A stretch of 64,000 bases of DNA, from the NCBI GenBank assembly GCA_030035585.1, contig CM057482.1:8233001-8297000 (forward strand). Reading direction: 5' to 3'. This stretch comes from Dugong dugon (Eukaryota > Chordata > Mammalia > Sirenia > Dugongidae). Both the position numbers and the translations under genes were made by a program. Positions 32,189 through 42,176 of this stretch are shown one piece after another. A model generated the notes under the pieces. That model made no database searches and was not told the origin of the DNA. It saw nothing but the letters and a program-made list of their open reading frames with translations. How positions within the stretch are numbered: the first letter of the stretch is position 1; each line of letters starts with the position of its first letter.

Positions 32189-32580
32189 TTTGTCATAATG
32201 AATTGAGTTTAGCAAAAACAATTTTTATCTGTTCGTTTGAAGATGTTGTATCATCTCAGGGTTATCATTTTAAACCTTATGTTCAGAATATTAAATATAA
32301 ACTAATAGTATAAGATATTTCTTAGTAACTGTATTTCATGCTCTGATGCTTTTTGAGCAAATAAGTGATAAAAACTTATTTTTATATAGTTGCTTCCTTC
32401 TAAAAGATGAATGCGGTTTCTTCTTTCTTCCCCCAAAGGACACCCTCTACATAACCCTGATTAATTGAAATTCCTAGTCATTTGAACGTTAATTGAGCTT
32501 TTATTGAAAATAATTGGCTATAATAATGCACTGACTATAGTGGTTGGTCTAGAGACAAAAAGTTTCTTCTAACCTTTTTC

Positions 32581-32616
<36 letters not shown>

Positions 32617-32823
32617 TGCAAAGGATGGGAGATTATAGTGGGAAAGAAATGGGGAAAACAAAAATTCTTTGAGAAAAGAGAAATATGAAAATTTTTTGAG
32701 TGAGCATTTCACAATCAATTTAAAATATGAAAATATAGAACGTAGGTTTTGGCCGGTTCATATAATACTGAGTTAATGATATACTTAAAAAGTTTATTCA
32801 TTCTTTTATTTATGCAATCAAAA
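32189..32823. other. AT-rich unique sequence around a GT repeat
   Basis: Only the dinucleotide repeat at 32583-32613 is assignable. Confidence 0.4.
32583..32613. repeat. (GT)n microsatellite
   Basis: About 15 uninterrupted GT units. Confidence 0.96.
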
Positions 32824-32956
32824 GGTTGCTAACCAAACGGTCAGCAGTTCGAATCCACCAGCCACTCCTTGGAAACCCTGTGGGTCTGTTCTACTCTATC
32901 CTACAGGGTCGCCATGAGTTGGAATCGACTTGTGGCGATGAGTTTGTTTTTTTTTT
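32824..32956 (+). mobile_element. 5'-truncated type A SINE, short form
   Basis: Begins in the anticodon-arm region (GGTTGCTAACCAAACGGTCA) and continues through CAGCCACTCCTTGGAAACCC, GAGTTGGAATCGACTTGTGG and a T-run. Confidence 0.94.
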
Positions 32957-33483
32957 GTACCTGGCACCGTTTGAGGGCGGGCGATGCAGACTTTACAAAG
33001 TAGAGACCCCGTTATCCTGCGCATTATAGTCTAGTTGCACATATTAACATTTTTTGCATGTTTTTAAATGTTTGAGAGAAGGGAAACAGCGAATTATAGA
33101 ACAATAAGGAATTCATAGCATCTCTCAGTCCTTCCAGCTATGAAAAGCAGTGTGATTATAGCACTTCCTCTGCCCGTCTAGTAAACACGTATTTCTGATG
33201 ACTTTGTGTTAGTGTTGTTTCTATCATTAACTCATCATTTACAGGGATTGTGCTTGGTCATTTAATTGTGAGTGTGGGAGGTAAAGTGGATCCTCAGTAA
33301 TCATTTGTGTGAAAGAACTAATTATTACTTTCCAAAAGTGTGTTGTGTGGGCCACTTGTCCCAAGACATAGACCACAAAAATTAAAAAATCTACATATAA
33401 ATAAGGTTGGAACCACTGATTTATAATCAACATTAGCGTTTAAAGCATCTGAAATGTTTTGCATTAAAGAAGCTCCTTTAAGT
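32957..33483. other. Unique sequence, no gene recognised
   Basis: Non-repetitive DNA up to the duplicated block. Confidence 0.4.
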
Positions 33484-33634
33484 TTGTTTAAACCAACATT
33501 TCCCACGCATATACTGAGAATCTTTTTTCTGTGTTGACCCCTCTTATTTCCTGCTTTGCTGGGATGGTGCTTTTAGAGGGACAGAAGGGATTTCTGGAGC
33601 TTTTTCTACAATAAAAACCCAAAACCAGACCTGT
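33484..33634 (+). repeat. Left copy of a ~150-bp duplicated flank
   Basis: TTGTTTAAACCAACATTTCC through GGGATTTCTGGAGCTTTTTC, ending in the first bases of a minus-strand SINE (CAGACCTGTTGCTGT). The same block recurs at 34144 after the LTR. I count roughly a dozen differences over about 160 bp. Confidence 0.88.
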
Positions 33635-34142
33635 TGCTGTGGACTCATTGTGTCCCCCAAAAAATGCGTGTATAAATTTGGCTGGGCCACGATTCCCAGA
33701 ACTGTGTGGTTGGCCTCCATTTTGTGATTGTAGTTTTATGCTAAAGAGGATTAGGGTGGGATTGTAACACCACCTTTACCCAAGTCACATCCTTGATCCA
33801 GTGTAAAGAGAGTTTCCCTGGGATGTGGTCTGCACCACTTTTTCTCTCTCAAGAGTTAAAAGGAAAGGGAAGCAAGCAGAGAGTTGGGGGACCTCATACC
33901 ATCCAGAAAGCAGTGCTGGGAGCAGAGCGCGTCCTTTGGACCGGGGTCCCTGTGCAGAAAAGCTCCTATTCCGGGGGAACACCGAAGAGAAGAAGGCCGA
34001 CAGAGAGAAAAAGCCTTCCCCTGGAGCTGACGCCCTGGATTTGGACTTTTAGCCTACTTTGACTGTGAGGAAATAAACTTCTCTTCGTTAAAACCATCCA
34101 CTTGCGGTATTTCTGTTACAGCAGCACTAGATGACTAAGACA
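33635..34142 (+). mobile_element. Solo LTR, plus orientation, between duplicated flanks
   Basis: Reverse complement of the 17089-17570 family: TGTGTCCCCCAAAAAATGCG, GGAGCAGAGCGCGTCCTTTG, CTTTGACTGTGAGGAAATAA (AATAAA), ending GATGACTAAGACA. The 5-bp flanks differ (CCTGT left, GCTTT right), so the ordinary TSD is missing. Its 5' end joins a truncated SINE where both carry TGCTGTGGA. Confidence 0.9.
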
Positions 34143-34143
34143 G

Positions 34144-34275
34144 CTTTGTTTAAACCAACATTTCCCACGCATATACTGAGAATCTTTTTTCTATGTTGAC
34201 ACCTCTTATTCCTTCCTTTGCTGAGATGGTGCTTTTAGAGGGACAGAAGGGATTTCTGGAGCTTTTTCTAGAAGA
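34144..34275 (+). repeat. Right copy of the ~150-bp duplicated flank
   Basis: TTGTTTAAACCAACATTTCC is repeated from the left copy and continues into a complete SINE at 34276. Confidence 0.88.
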
Positions 34276-34442
34276 AAAACCAAAAACCAAATCTGTTGCT
34301 GTGGAGTCAATTCCGACTCATAGCATCCCTATGGGACACAGTAGAACTGCTACATAAGGTTTCCAAGGAGCGACTGGTGGATTCAACCTGCTGACCTTTT
34401 GGTTAGCAACGTAAGCTCTTAACCACTACGCCACCAGGTCCC
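34276..34442 (-). mobile_element. Type A SINE, short form (complete partner of the truncated one at 33620)
   Basis: ACCAAAAACCAAATCTGTTG, TGGAGTCAATTCCGACTCAT, TTTCCAAGGAGCGACTGGTG, ending CACTACGCCACCAGG. Confidence 0.94.
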
Positions 34443-35430
34443 AGGCTTACTTTTTCCAATGTGCCCCACAAAGGGCAAGGTAGTGTGTTGTTTCTTATCT
34501 CCAAAGGTCTTGGGTGTTGAGGCTATGGGCTTGTGCTTGGATACCTTTCTTTGGCACGGCCCAGCCCCCAGACTCTCTCTGGGAGTCAGCGAGGGGAAGC
34601 CATGGACAGGGCAGCTCCCCTTGAAGTCAGGTATCTTCTTACCTGGAGGAGCTGGGCTCTGATCATAGCATTGGACTTTCACTGAAAAAGTTCTGAAGTT
34701 TTCGGAAAAAACAAGTAAGACATATCCTTGCCAAGCAGTGGAAATTGGAGGAAGTTGGGAGACTTCGTTTTAAAAATTTCTTCTCTTTTATCTCTTTGGT
34801 TCTTCTCGTCCCTACTTAGGGTACTGAGGAACTATTTGGTTTATTTCTTTGCCTTTTGGATTTTATGATTTCAAGCAATAAATGTGACAAACTTTAGTGA
34901 TAACTTTAAGTCAAGAGCATACTCTGCTCATCCTCAACTAACTCTCGTGGATTTTTCTGCTTTGCTTTTCTTACTTGGTCTTATAAAAGTACTTTTAAAA
35001 CTTGGGGCAGCAAACACACTCTGGGTAGTGCCCAGATGGGTCCAGTGTTGACTTTATGTTCCTGCAGGTGAGGTTAGGGCAAAGCTCAGGGCTGTGTTAA
35101 CGTGCTTTCCTGCCTTTTAAGGAAACCTTAAGACAAATGTGTTCTTGGCCACCTGGGATTTGGAGCATGTAGTGAGGGTTCAGCCGTGAGCATTGTGCAC
35201 ACCCCTCATGGCCGAGACCCCCGTTGCTCCGCAGTTCCTGTTCAACTTGGCCCCGCGCTCCTGTGGAGATTACGCCAAGTAAAAAATGCAAAACAAGAGT
35301 TCCTAAGACCCTCACGCTGAAAATGTGCCTTATAGGCTATCAATCAAATTATTCGACACGTGTTTTCTAAAGTCTATGTGAACGTACCGTGTCTTTACTG
35401 CTGTTAAGATAATGATTGATAGTAGTTGTA
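34443..35430. other. Unique sequence, no gene recognised
   Basis: A minus-strand frame at 35097-35315 starts with a signal-peptide-like leader (MRVLGTLVLHFLLGVISTG) but is short, isolated and without motif. I consider it chance. Confidence 0.35.
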
Positions 35431-35600
35431 CAATTCACTGAACTCTTAGACTGTGTTCTGGGCACTGTGCTAAAAACTTTACCTATATTCTCTCATCCCA
35501 TCTGCACGACAACGGGAACAACCAAGTGTTGTTGTTCTGCTCTAACAATGAGCAGTCTTGGACTCTGAGAGGCTAAGGGGTGCGTTTAAGCTTTGCCAGG
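35431..35600 (+). mobile_element. MIR
   Basis: GTGTTCTGGGCACTGTGCTA, AAAACTTTACCTATATTCTC, TCATCCCATCTGCACGACAA, then CTGAGAGGCTAAGGGG. This is the core and 3' half of a MIR. Confidence 0.75.
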
Positions 35601-35927
35601 AGAGTGGGAAGTGGCCTGGGATACAGAAGCAGCTAAGTCCTGCCTTAATATCCTGACAGGTATTTTAGACAGTACATGTGGTGTCTTTCCGTCACATCTA
35701 CCTGTGCCTCTTGAAATGCCCCAGAAAAGGTGCAATATGTAAGTTGCTGAATGGTTTATTATATAATGATCTGGAGAAGGCTGCTTTATTTAATGCAAGC
35801 TTCCTTTAAATAAAGCTCCTGGTACCTTTGAAATAAGTTTGTTTGCTTGAAAGGGTCTTATCCATATGCTAAAAATCTGCATTTTAAATAGGTAGATGTA
35901 CCCACATGGGAACATACCCCATCTCCA
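35601..35927. other. Unique sequence
   Basis: Nothing recognised. Confidence 0.4.
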
Positions 35928-36050
35928 GGGTTCTCTAGGGAGAGGGTTCTCTAGGGAGAGGGTTCTCTAGGGAGAGGGTTCTCTAGGGAGACGGTTCTCT
36001 AGGGAGGGGGTTCTCTAGGGAGAGGGTTCTCTAGGGAGACGGTTGTCTAG
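35928..36050 (+). repeat. 16-bp minisatellite, about 7.7 units
   Basis: Unit GGTTCTCTAGGGAGAG repeated head to tail with A/C/G variation at unit position 15 (GAGAG, GACGG, GGGGG variants). The unit starts like the GGTTCTCTAGAGAAG end of the LTR-like repeat at 56012, a possible seed. Confidence 0.95.
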
Positions 36051-36169
36051 AGATGCCCTTCTTATTGTCAGATGACAGTGAGTTTCTACCAGGAGCTGCT
36101 GCTATCGCTGCTCTTACCCAGCTGGAGGTCAAACAAGATAAGGTTTGACTCCTGAGTATTTCTAATTGC

Positions 36170-36790
36170 TTGAGGTATTTAATCTCCTTTAATACTCATT
36201 ACAGTCCTTTTGATGAACATTACTACAGAGGAGGAAACTGAGGCCAGAGACGGTAAGTCACTTGACTGAAGCCAATGTCTTAGCTTCCTAGTGCTGCTAT
36301 GACAAAATACTATGAAGTGGATGGCTTTAAAAAACAGAAATTTATTGTCTCACCGTTTTGGAGGCTAGGAGTCCAAATTCAGGGCATCGGCTGGATTCAG
36401 GGCATCAGCTGGATCGTGCTCTCCTCTGTCCTTCCAGGGGAAGAGCCTTCCAGGTATCTCTCAGCTTCTGGTAGCCCTGGACATCCCTTAGAGTTCCTTG
36501 GCTTGTTAATGTATCCTCACATGGGGTCTTCCCTCTGAGTGTCTCTCTGCTCTCTCCTTTCCTAAGACATCGCTCAGAAGGAATTAGGGCCCACCCTTCT
36601 TTGATATGACCTCATTGATACCGTCTTCAAAGAAAGACCCTGTTTCCCCAAACAAGGTCACGTTCACAGGTACAGGGGTTAGGCTTCAACTTATCTTTTT
36701 GGGGATCATTCAGTTCATAACACCACATGACCACTAGTAAGTGACAGAATCAGGATCAGACAGTTTCCTCTTAACCACTGTGCCATCGCC
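36170..36790 (+). mobile_element. MIR split by an LTR
   Basis: GAGGTATTTAATCTCCTTTA and GAGGAAACTGAGGCCAGAGA (to 36275) continue after the LTR at 36723 with CACATGACCACTAGTAAGTG, ACAGAATCAGGATCAGACAG. These are adjacent MIR segments. Confidence 0.8.
36276..36722 (-). mobile_element. MaLR-like solo LTR inserted in a MIR
   Basis: TGTCTTAGCTTCCTAGTGCT, AGAAATTTATTGTCTCACCG, AATTAGGGCCCACCCTTCTT, GACCTCATTGATACCGTCTT, AAGGTCACGTTCACAGGTAC, TTCATAACA: a TG...CA element in minus orientation. CTGGATTCAGGGCATC is tandemly repeated near 36382-36412. Positions 36491-36642 are the apparent source of the insert at 39674-39825. Confidence 0.85.
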
Positions 36791-37718
36791 TGCCCTATTT
36801 TGTCAATAAATCCTAGTGTTTTCTCAGTGTAAAGTTGTTTGGCCCCTTCTGCCCAACCATCCGTTTAGAGAAATGCCCTGGGCCGAGGAGGGGCCAGAAC
36901 AGAGAGGCCAGTGGTTGGCACTGGGTGGCCTGTGGTTTATCTGGGTTATGCCAGGAGTCACAGATACTTATTCTAAGCTAAGTCTTAGGATTGCTCATCT
37001 CTGGAATGGAATAGTGGTTCTTGTCCTTTGTCTATCTCTTTGGGAAATTATTTTTGGGAGAAAGAGCTGCTAAGAGATGAGGGGGACTAATTAGATTTGG
37101 TCTTCACCTCTGACACACCTGTAAGGAGAGCTGTATATCTACAGGGGATTATGGCTTTTTAGCCAGGTTTATAATAATGGTATTACAAGGATTCACGTAT
37201 TACATGGAACTCCTGAACTTTTGAAAACAAGACAATGAGAGGAATAAATTTGTTTGCCGGAAATAAATTGAACATAATGAGCCATTATGGGAATATATTT
37301 CTGTATTTTATAGTCTAAATAGAAAAAAAAGCTTTTCATGTATGAATATAACCTAATAAAAATAAATCTGTGATATGGCTAAACATTATAATGGAGAGTA
37401 TTTTAACCATAGGAATACCGCATCTAGACAATTATAGCTCCTTTGTTTTTATTTTTATTCAGATAGTCTCTTCATCAATTTTCTTGTTAGTCAGGAATGA
37501 ATCTACCTGTTTCAAAATAGTTTTTCTTTTTTTTTATATTAGCTTTGAGCTGTTTGCTTCAGTTACCACAACTGTAGGTCATAAACCTTAGATGAAATTG
37601 TGTTTGATAAGTCTTCGTTCATGTAATTACAGGATTTATTGTCCTGTTTTCACATGGAATGGGATGATCGAGAAGTTGGAAGATAAACAGTAACACTGTA
37701 TTGGGTAGGACTGGTCAC
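36791..37718. other. Unique sequence, no gene recognised
   Basis: AT-rich in the second half. No exon-like frame. Confidence 0.4.
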
Positions 37719-37915
37719 GGGGTTGCTGGGTGGCGCGGACGGTCAAGTGCTCCACCACTAGATGACAGGTTGGCAGTTTGAACCCACCCAGAGGCCCCTC
37801 AGAAGAAACGTGGTCTGCTTCCAGAAGATCACAGCCTTGAAAACCCTGTGGAGCGGTGCTTCTCTGCACCCGGGGGGTCGCCGTGAGTCAGAAGCAACTC
37901 GATGGCAGCTCACCA
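37719..37915 (+). mobile_element. Type B SINE
   Basis: GGTTGCTGGGTGGCGCGGAC, GGTTGGCAGTTTGAACCCAC, CCAGAGGCCCCTCAG, AAAACCCTGTGGAGCGGTGC, GAGTCAGAAGCAACTCGATG. The tRNA-like head carries an altered anticodon arm (CCACCACTAGATGACAGG). Confidence 0.93.
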
Positions 37916-38199
37916 GCGGCACCTTTGGTCATAAGGCATGGCCTCACTGGAGCTCGCTGTCAGTCAAAATGGAGATTTGTAATTAGGATGCAGGAAGCCA
38001 AAGGCAAGGGGGATGTGGACCTCAGCCATGAATAGGAGCTGGAGATGAGGAGGAGAATGTCCCCATCTGCAGACACTGTAAGCACATGTGGTAGGTACCA
38101 ACCCTGGTACAATCAGGGAGGGACATGGACAGAGAAGGAAAGTAGCAATTTATGCAGTGTGGTAGTTAACAATTGAGCATTAGATTAAAAATTTTTAAA
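37916..38199. other. Unique sequence
   Basis: Nothing recognised. Confidence 0.4.
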
Positions 38200-38367
38200 C
38201 AGTGCCATTGTTTTCTTAAAAAACAAAAAATTCACGCTCACTATATGAAATTCAAACAATATAAGAGGAGAAAGAAGAAAAAATCATCTAAAATTCTGAT
38301 AGCCAGAAGTAATCGTTAACTATTTGGATAAACATCCTTCTGGACATCTCTCAGGTCTCCTGGGAAG

Positions 38368-38370
<3 letters not shown>

Positions 38371-38398
<28 letters not shown>

Positions 38399-38460
38399 GA
38401 CACACGCACACGCACACACACACGCAGACACACACACACGGAGACACACAAACGCACACA
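38371..38460. repeat. (CA)n with GCAGA/GCACA interruptions
   Basis: About 15 CA units followed by a degenerate CACGCA/GACACA series. Confidence 0.95.
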
Positions 38461-38731
38461 ATCATTGCACGTGGTCATTTAGTTGTGTTATTAACTCAGT
38501 GGTCTGTCATGGGTGTCCTTTCACATCCGTAAATATAGATCTTCTCGTTATTTGCAGTGTCTACGTAATTTAGTTCACATGTCTCCTGTTTGTGGGCCTT
38601 TATGGCATTTACTTTTTTTCCCCCCTTAATTATGAACAGCGTCATGTATATCCATCTTTCCGCTTACACAGTTATCTGCTTTGAGTAAATTCATAGAAGT
38701 GGGGTTGCCGGATTAAAAAAAGAAAGAAAGA

Positions 38732-38856
38732 AACCAAACTTGTTGCCATCAAATCGATTCTGACATATGGCGACCCATGTGTAGAACTGAGCTCCATGGG
38801 GTTTCCCGGGCTGTAATGTTTTAGGAAGCAGATTACCAGGCCTTTCTTCACGGGGT
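38732..38856 (-). mobile_element. SINE fragment lacking the tRNA head
   Basis: ACCAAACTTGTTGCCATCAA, GTGTAGAACTGAGCTCCATG, GGCTGTAATGTTTTAGGAAG, ACCAGGCCTTTCTTCACGGG, then back into L1 sequence. Mixed type A/B features. Confidence 0.85.
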
Positions 38857-39596
38857 ATGCTGTTTTACAAGCTGACACAATTGTCCAAGGGTTTGTAGAA
38901 TGACTTTCCCAGTTTATACACCCATCATGAGAGTGTCCATATCTTGGCTATTGGGAGTTTTTTAAATCTTTACCAGTCTGATAGGTGAAAAATAAGACCT
39001 CAATTTTCAATCATTTGCTTTGTCCATTTTGGAGGGAGTATTAATCTCCTTAATGATTTTTAAGATATTTGTTCATAGTTAGGACAGCAGTCTTTTATAT
39101 CTATCACGTGTAAATATTTTTCCTAGTTTCTTATTTTATCTTTTGACAAAAGTATGGATGTTTATTTTTTGTTTATTTTGTTTTTACCATTCATATATTA
39201 TAGATTAAAAAAACATGTAGCCAGCCAAGTGTCTCAGTCCTTTATAGTTTGAGCTTTGGTATCATGCTAAAAAGGCCATTTCCTATCCCTGTATTATAAA
39301 ACTATTCATTTGCATATTCTTCTAGTCCTCATTGGATTCTGTTTGGAGTTTATTTTTCCATAAGTAGAGAGAGAGTGATCTAGATTTTCCCTCGTCCTAA
39401 ATAGCTAACCAACACCATTTATTGACTGATCTCGCATATGTACCCAGATTTGATTTTATGTGCCTGGGTATGTCCCATATGAATACTTGGTTCTGTATCT
39501 GGATGTTTATTCTGTTTCTTTGACTCATTTATATGTTCTTACCCAGATGACCCTTTGTTGACTGTGGTTGGGCCATTTTGTTGACTATGTTGATAA

Positions 39597-39959
39597 AAAG
39601 AAAAAACAAAAACCAGTTGCTGTGGAGTCTGCTCAGATTCATGGTGACCCCATGTGTGTCAGAGTAGAACTGTGAGTTCCTTGGCTTGTTAATGTATCCT
39701 CACATGGGGTCTTGCCTCTGAGTGTCTCTCTGCTCTCTCCTTTCCTAAGACATTGCTCAGAAGGAATTAGGGCCCACCCTTCTTTGATATGACCTCATTG
39801 ATACCGTCTTCAAAGAAAGACCCTGAGAGTTCTTAATGGCTGATTTCTCAGAGGTAGATCACCAGGCCTTTCTTCCAAGGTGTCTCTGGGTGGACTTGAA
39901 CTTCCATCCTGTAGGTTAGCAGCCAAGTGTGTTAACCATTTGTACCACCCAGGGACTCT
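39597..39959 (-). mobile_element. Type B SINE carrying a 152-bp foreign insert
   Basis: ACAAAAACCAGTTGCTGTGG, TGACCCCATGTGTGTCAGAG, AACTGT, then the insert at 39674-39825, then TTAATGGCTGATTTCTCAGA, GGTAGATCACCAGGCCTTTC, ending TTTGTACCACCCAGGGACTC. About ten SINE bases are missing at the insert point. Confidence 0.92.
39674..39825 (+). repeat. 152-bp duplicate of 36491-36642 (LTR fragment)
   Basis: Starts GAGTTCCTTGGCTTGTTAAT and ends GAAAGACCCTG. Read against 36491-36642 it is the same length with two substitutions and no gaps. It has no LTR ends, poly(A) or TSD. Confidence 0.95.
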
Positions 39960-40021
39960 GTATGGTGGGTGATACACTGCTTCCGATTGTGTTTCTGTGG
40001 AGTAAGGTGCTCAGTGGTCAG

Positions 40022-40138
40022 TTCCCAAAGCCGCAGAGAACCAGGAACAAGATGAGAACAATGGAAGCAAGAAGAGACTACTTCACAGCCCTGTTAGAGG
40101 AGCTAAGCAGAGAAAAGAACAAGACAAGAATGGCTCAC
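40022..40138 (+). other. Candidate exon 1 of a possible spliced transcript
   Basis: Possible acceptor at 40020-40021 (or 40013-40014) and donor CAC/GTAAGC at 40139. In one frame it encodes a very charged stretch including KKRLLHSPVRGAKQRKEQDK; a second frame is open too, but the third has an early stop. Its phase (one base over) matches the candidate exon at 40521-40597. The acceptor pyrimidine tract is weak. I do not recognise the peptide and assign no function. Confidence 0.2.
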
Positions 40139-40520
40139 GTAAGCCAATTTTGAAGGGCGTCAGAGTGCAGTGCCTGAGATTTTTGTGTTAGGTGTTGTTG
40201 GGGGCAGAGGGCATGTATATCCTTTGGCTTTTGTTCAGATTCGCAGCCGTTAAGCATTCCTACTACAGGGAAGAAAAACTACGTTTTGCCTCTTTGCCAA
40301 TAGAAACATAAGTTTGGTCTTCGAAATAAGTGTCTTGGGACCTCAATTCCCAGTAAAGAAAATTCCCAGTCCACGTGTTGCAGCGGAAATTCATTGCTTC
40401 CTGAGTAATTTCCTTTCGTGCTTGTGCGGGGGAAATGGCCAAACGTATAGATTGAGACTTTTTCAAAGAACTGACGCCTGCAACTTGACTGGATTCTGAG
40501 GATTTTTGTTACTGTTTTAG

Positions 40521-40597
40521 GTATTGCTGCTGACGGCTTCCCAGATGCTTCAGATATCTTCAGGGAACTTGACTCTTTACATAAACTGAGAATTTAG
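40521..40597 (+). other. Candidate exon 2, ending in a stop codon at the donor
   Basis: Acceptor TTTTTGTTACTGTTTTAG ends at 40520; donor AG/GTAAGT at 40598 is a consensus site. Joined in phase to 40022-40138 it reads IAADGFPDASDIFRELDSLH and a few more residues, then TAG as the last codon before GTAAGT. The implied intron is 382 nt. A stop flush with the donor is odd: it could be a terminal coding exon, a pseudogene or coincidence. Confidence 0.22.
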
Positions 40598-40763
40598 GTA
40601 AGTACTTTAAAAAAGATATTTTATTCTTATCAGTTAGCCACTGACCCGCTTTGGTGTAGTTTTACAAAGTTTTAAAAATTCGTCGCTTGTACCATCTCAT
40701 CTGATGTTCACCGTGGTGGTTCTGTGAGGCAGGTTTGTAGAGTGCCTGGTCTTTTTACTCCCA

Positions 40764-40934
40764 CTGATGTTTGATTGGAAACCCTGGTGGCATAGTGGTT
40801 AAGAGCTATCAGCAGTTGGAATCCCACCAGGCGCTCCTTGGAAACCCCGTGGGGCAGTTCTGTTCTGTCCTGTAGGGTTGCTATGAGTTGGAATCAACTC
40901 CAAGGCAACGGGTTTCGTTTTTCTGATGTTTGAT
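40764..40934 (+). mobile_element. Type A SINE, short form, with 12-bp TSD
   Basis: CTGATGTTTGAT at 40764-40775 repeats exactly at 40923-40934. The copy lacks the anticodon-arm segment (TTAAGAGCTATCAGCAGTTG), so its head was already deleted or deleted later. Tail GAGTTGGAATCAACTCCAAG. Confidence 0.95.
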
Positions 40935-42176
40935 CTCTCCACGTGGTGGGGCGATGGTAGGACCCACAAGAAGGAAAGTGTAGCTGGTTCTTGACCTCAT
41001 CTCATGGATTCTCGTTCATTCACACCTGTTTCTTTCCTTATTATCATTATTTTCCTTTGTTGTCGGTGGAGGTCCTGGGTGAGGAATTAACATAGAAACT
41101 TCTGGTAGTCTTTGCACTGGAACTGTTGCGTGGTTCCTAGAGCCCTCCAGGGCTGAGAGATGATCGCTTTAGCATAAGATAAAGTCAGTTTTGGCTGTGG
41201 GTTATTGGTTTCTCCTTTGGCTGGGACTATGTGATCCACCTTGTGTGTGTGAAGTACCCTGGGCAGGGGTGCACGTGCTGGGATTGAGCATGTCTACCTT
41301 GAAGTCTGACAAGGTAATAAACCAGAGTGGGGGAGCGGGGGGTGTTGGTTTATGCTTCTAGCCTGTACTAACTGTGTCATGGCACACCCAGATGCATCCA
41401 TTCTGTTCCTGGGCACCTGCCCAGCGCATTAGTTCATCTCTGTCACCCTCACTGCCTTCATCTGTGTAATGGGGAGGCTGGCCTAGCCTAGTCCTTCCCA
41501 CGCTTTTGGATTTTGTGGAATTAAACCACCAAAAAAATTCAAGACCAACATAGGCTTGCTAATTTTTCTTAATGCTGTACGTAAACAAAGTTGATAATTG
41601 TTAAAGCTTATTGGGCACGTGGGGCGTCACTGTTTATTTATATAGTGTTCTTTCTACTCTTGTGCTTGGAATTTTTAAAAAATAGAATATTTATTTTTAC
41701 AACGTAATTACCATCTACTAACATCATTTCACCAAATAAAAATATTTTAATACCAAAAGAGTAGAAATATGATAAATGTGTCTTTAAATTGTATATATTT
41801 AGCATGATGAAAAGTACTCTGTATTTCCAGCACATTTCTCCTCTCTCTGCAGACCCGTGATTGCCAGCCATAGGCTGACTAAGCGCCATTCTGAGCACTG
41901 GCTTGTGGGATGTTGGGGTAGCTGACTGTCTCTAAATCTGTATCGTTCTTCTCAAGCAGAGAAGAAATGCACTCTAGTTATACACTGCCTGTTTCCGGAA
42001 ACTGCTGTGACAGCTGGCACAATTGAACTAAGTCATAGAGGCCAGAGGCCAAACAACAGAGGAGGCGGGATTGTTCTGTCAGGAACCCCCAATAAAAATG
42101 GCTCATTTGCGTGAGCATTAAATGCATCTGTGGGCTGCCTTATAGTCAGTGTGAAAATGAAAACTCGACAGACGTG
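40935..42176. other. Mostly unique sequence with a MIR trace
   Basis: TGCCTTCATCTGTGTAATGG at 41453-41472 is a MIR-like motif. 41490-41900 begins like an old DNA-transposon end (AGTCCTTCCCACGCTTTTGG), unassigned. Confidence 0.4.

Larger units (their letters stand above)
38200..39596 (-). mobile_element. Old L1M-type LINE, minus strand, with insertions
   Basis: ATATGAAATTCAAACAATAT, GTCTGTCATGGGTGTCC-type wording, AATTCATAGAAGTGGGGTTG, TTACCAGTCTGATAGGTGAA, CAACACCATTTATTGACTGA: ordered pieces of an inverted L1M 3' region and ORF2. It is interrupted by a CA repeat and a SINE. Frames are destroyed. Confidence 0.65.

Noticed and set aside
33484-34300. Assembly artefact: two haplotypes, with and without the LTR, joined in tandem
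   Set aside because: The flank copies differ at about a dozen of 160 positions, too many for alleles. Read depth would settle it.
35097-35315. Secreted micropeptide with a signal-like leader (minus strand)
   Set aside because: 72 codons, isolated, no splice or promoter context, no conserved cysteine pattern. Leaders of this kind occur by chance.
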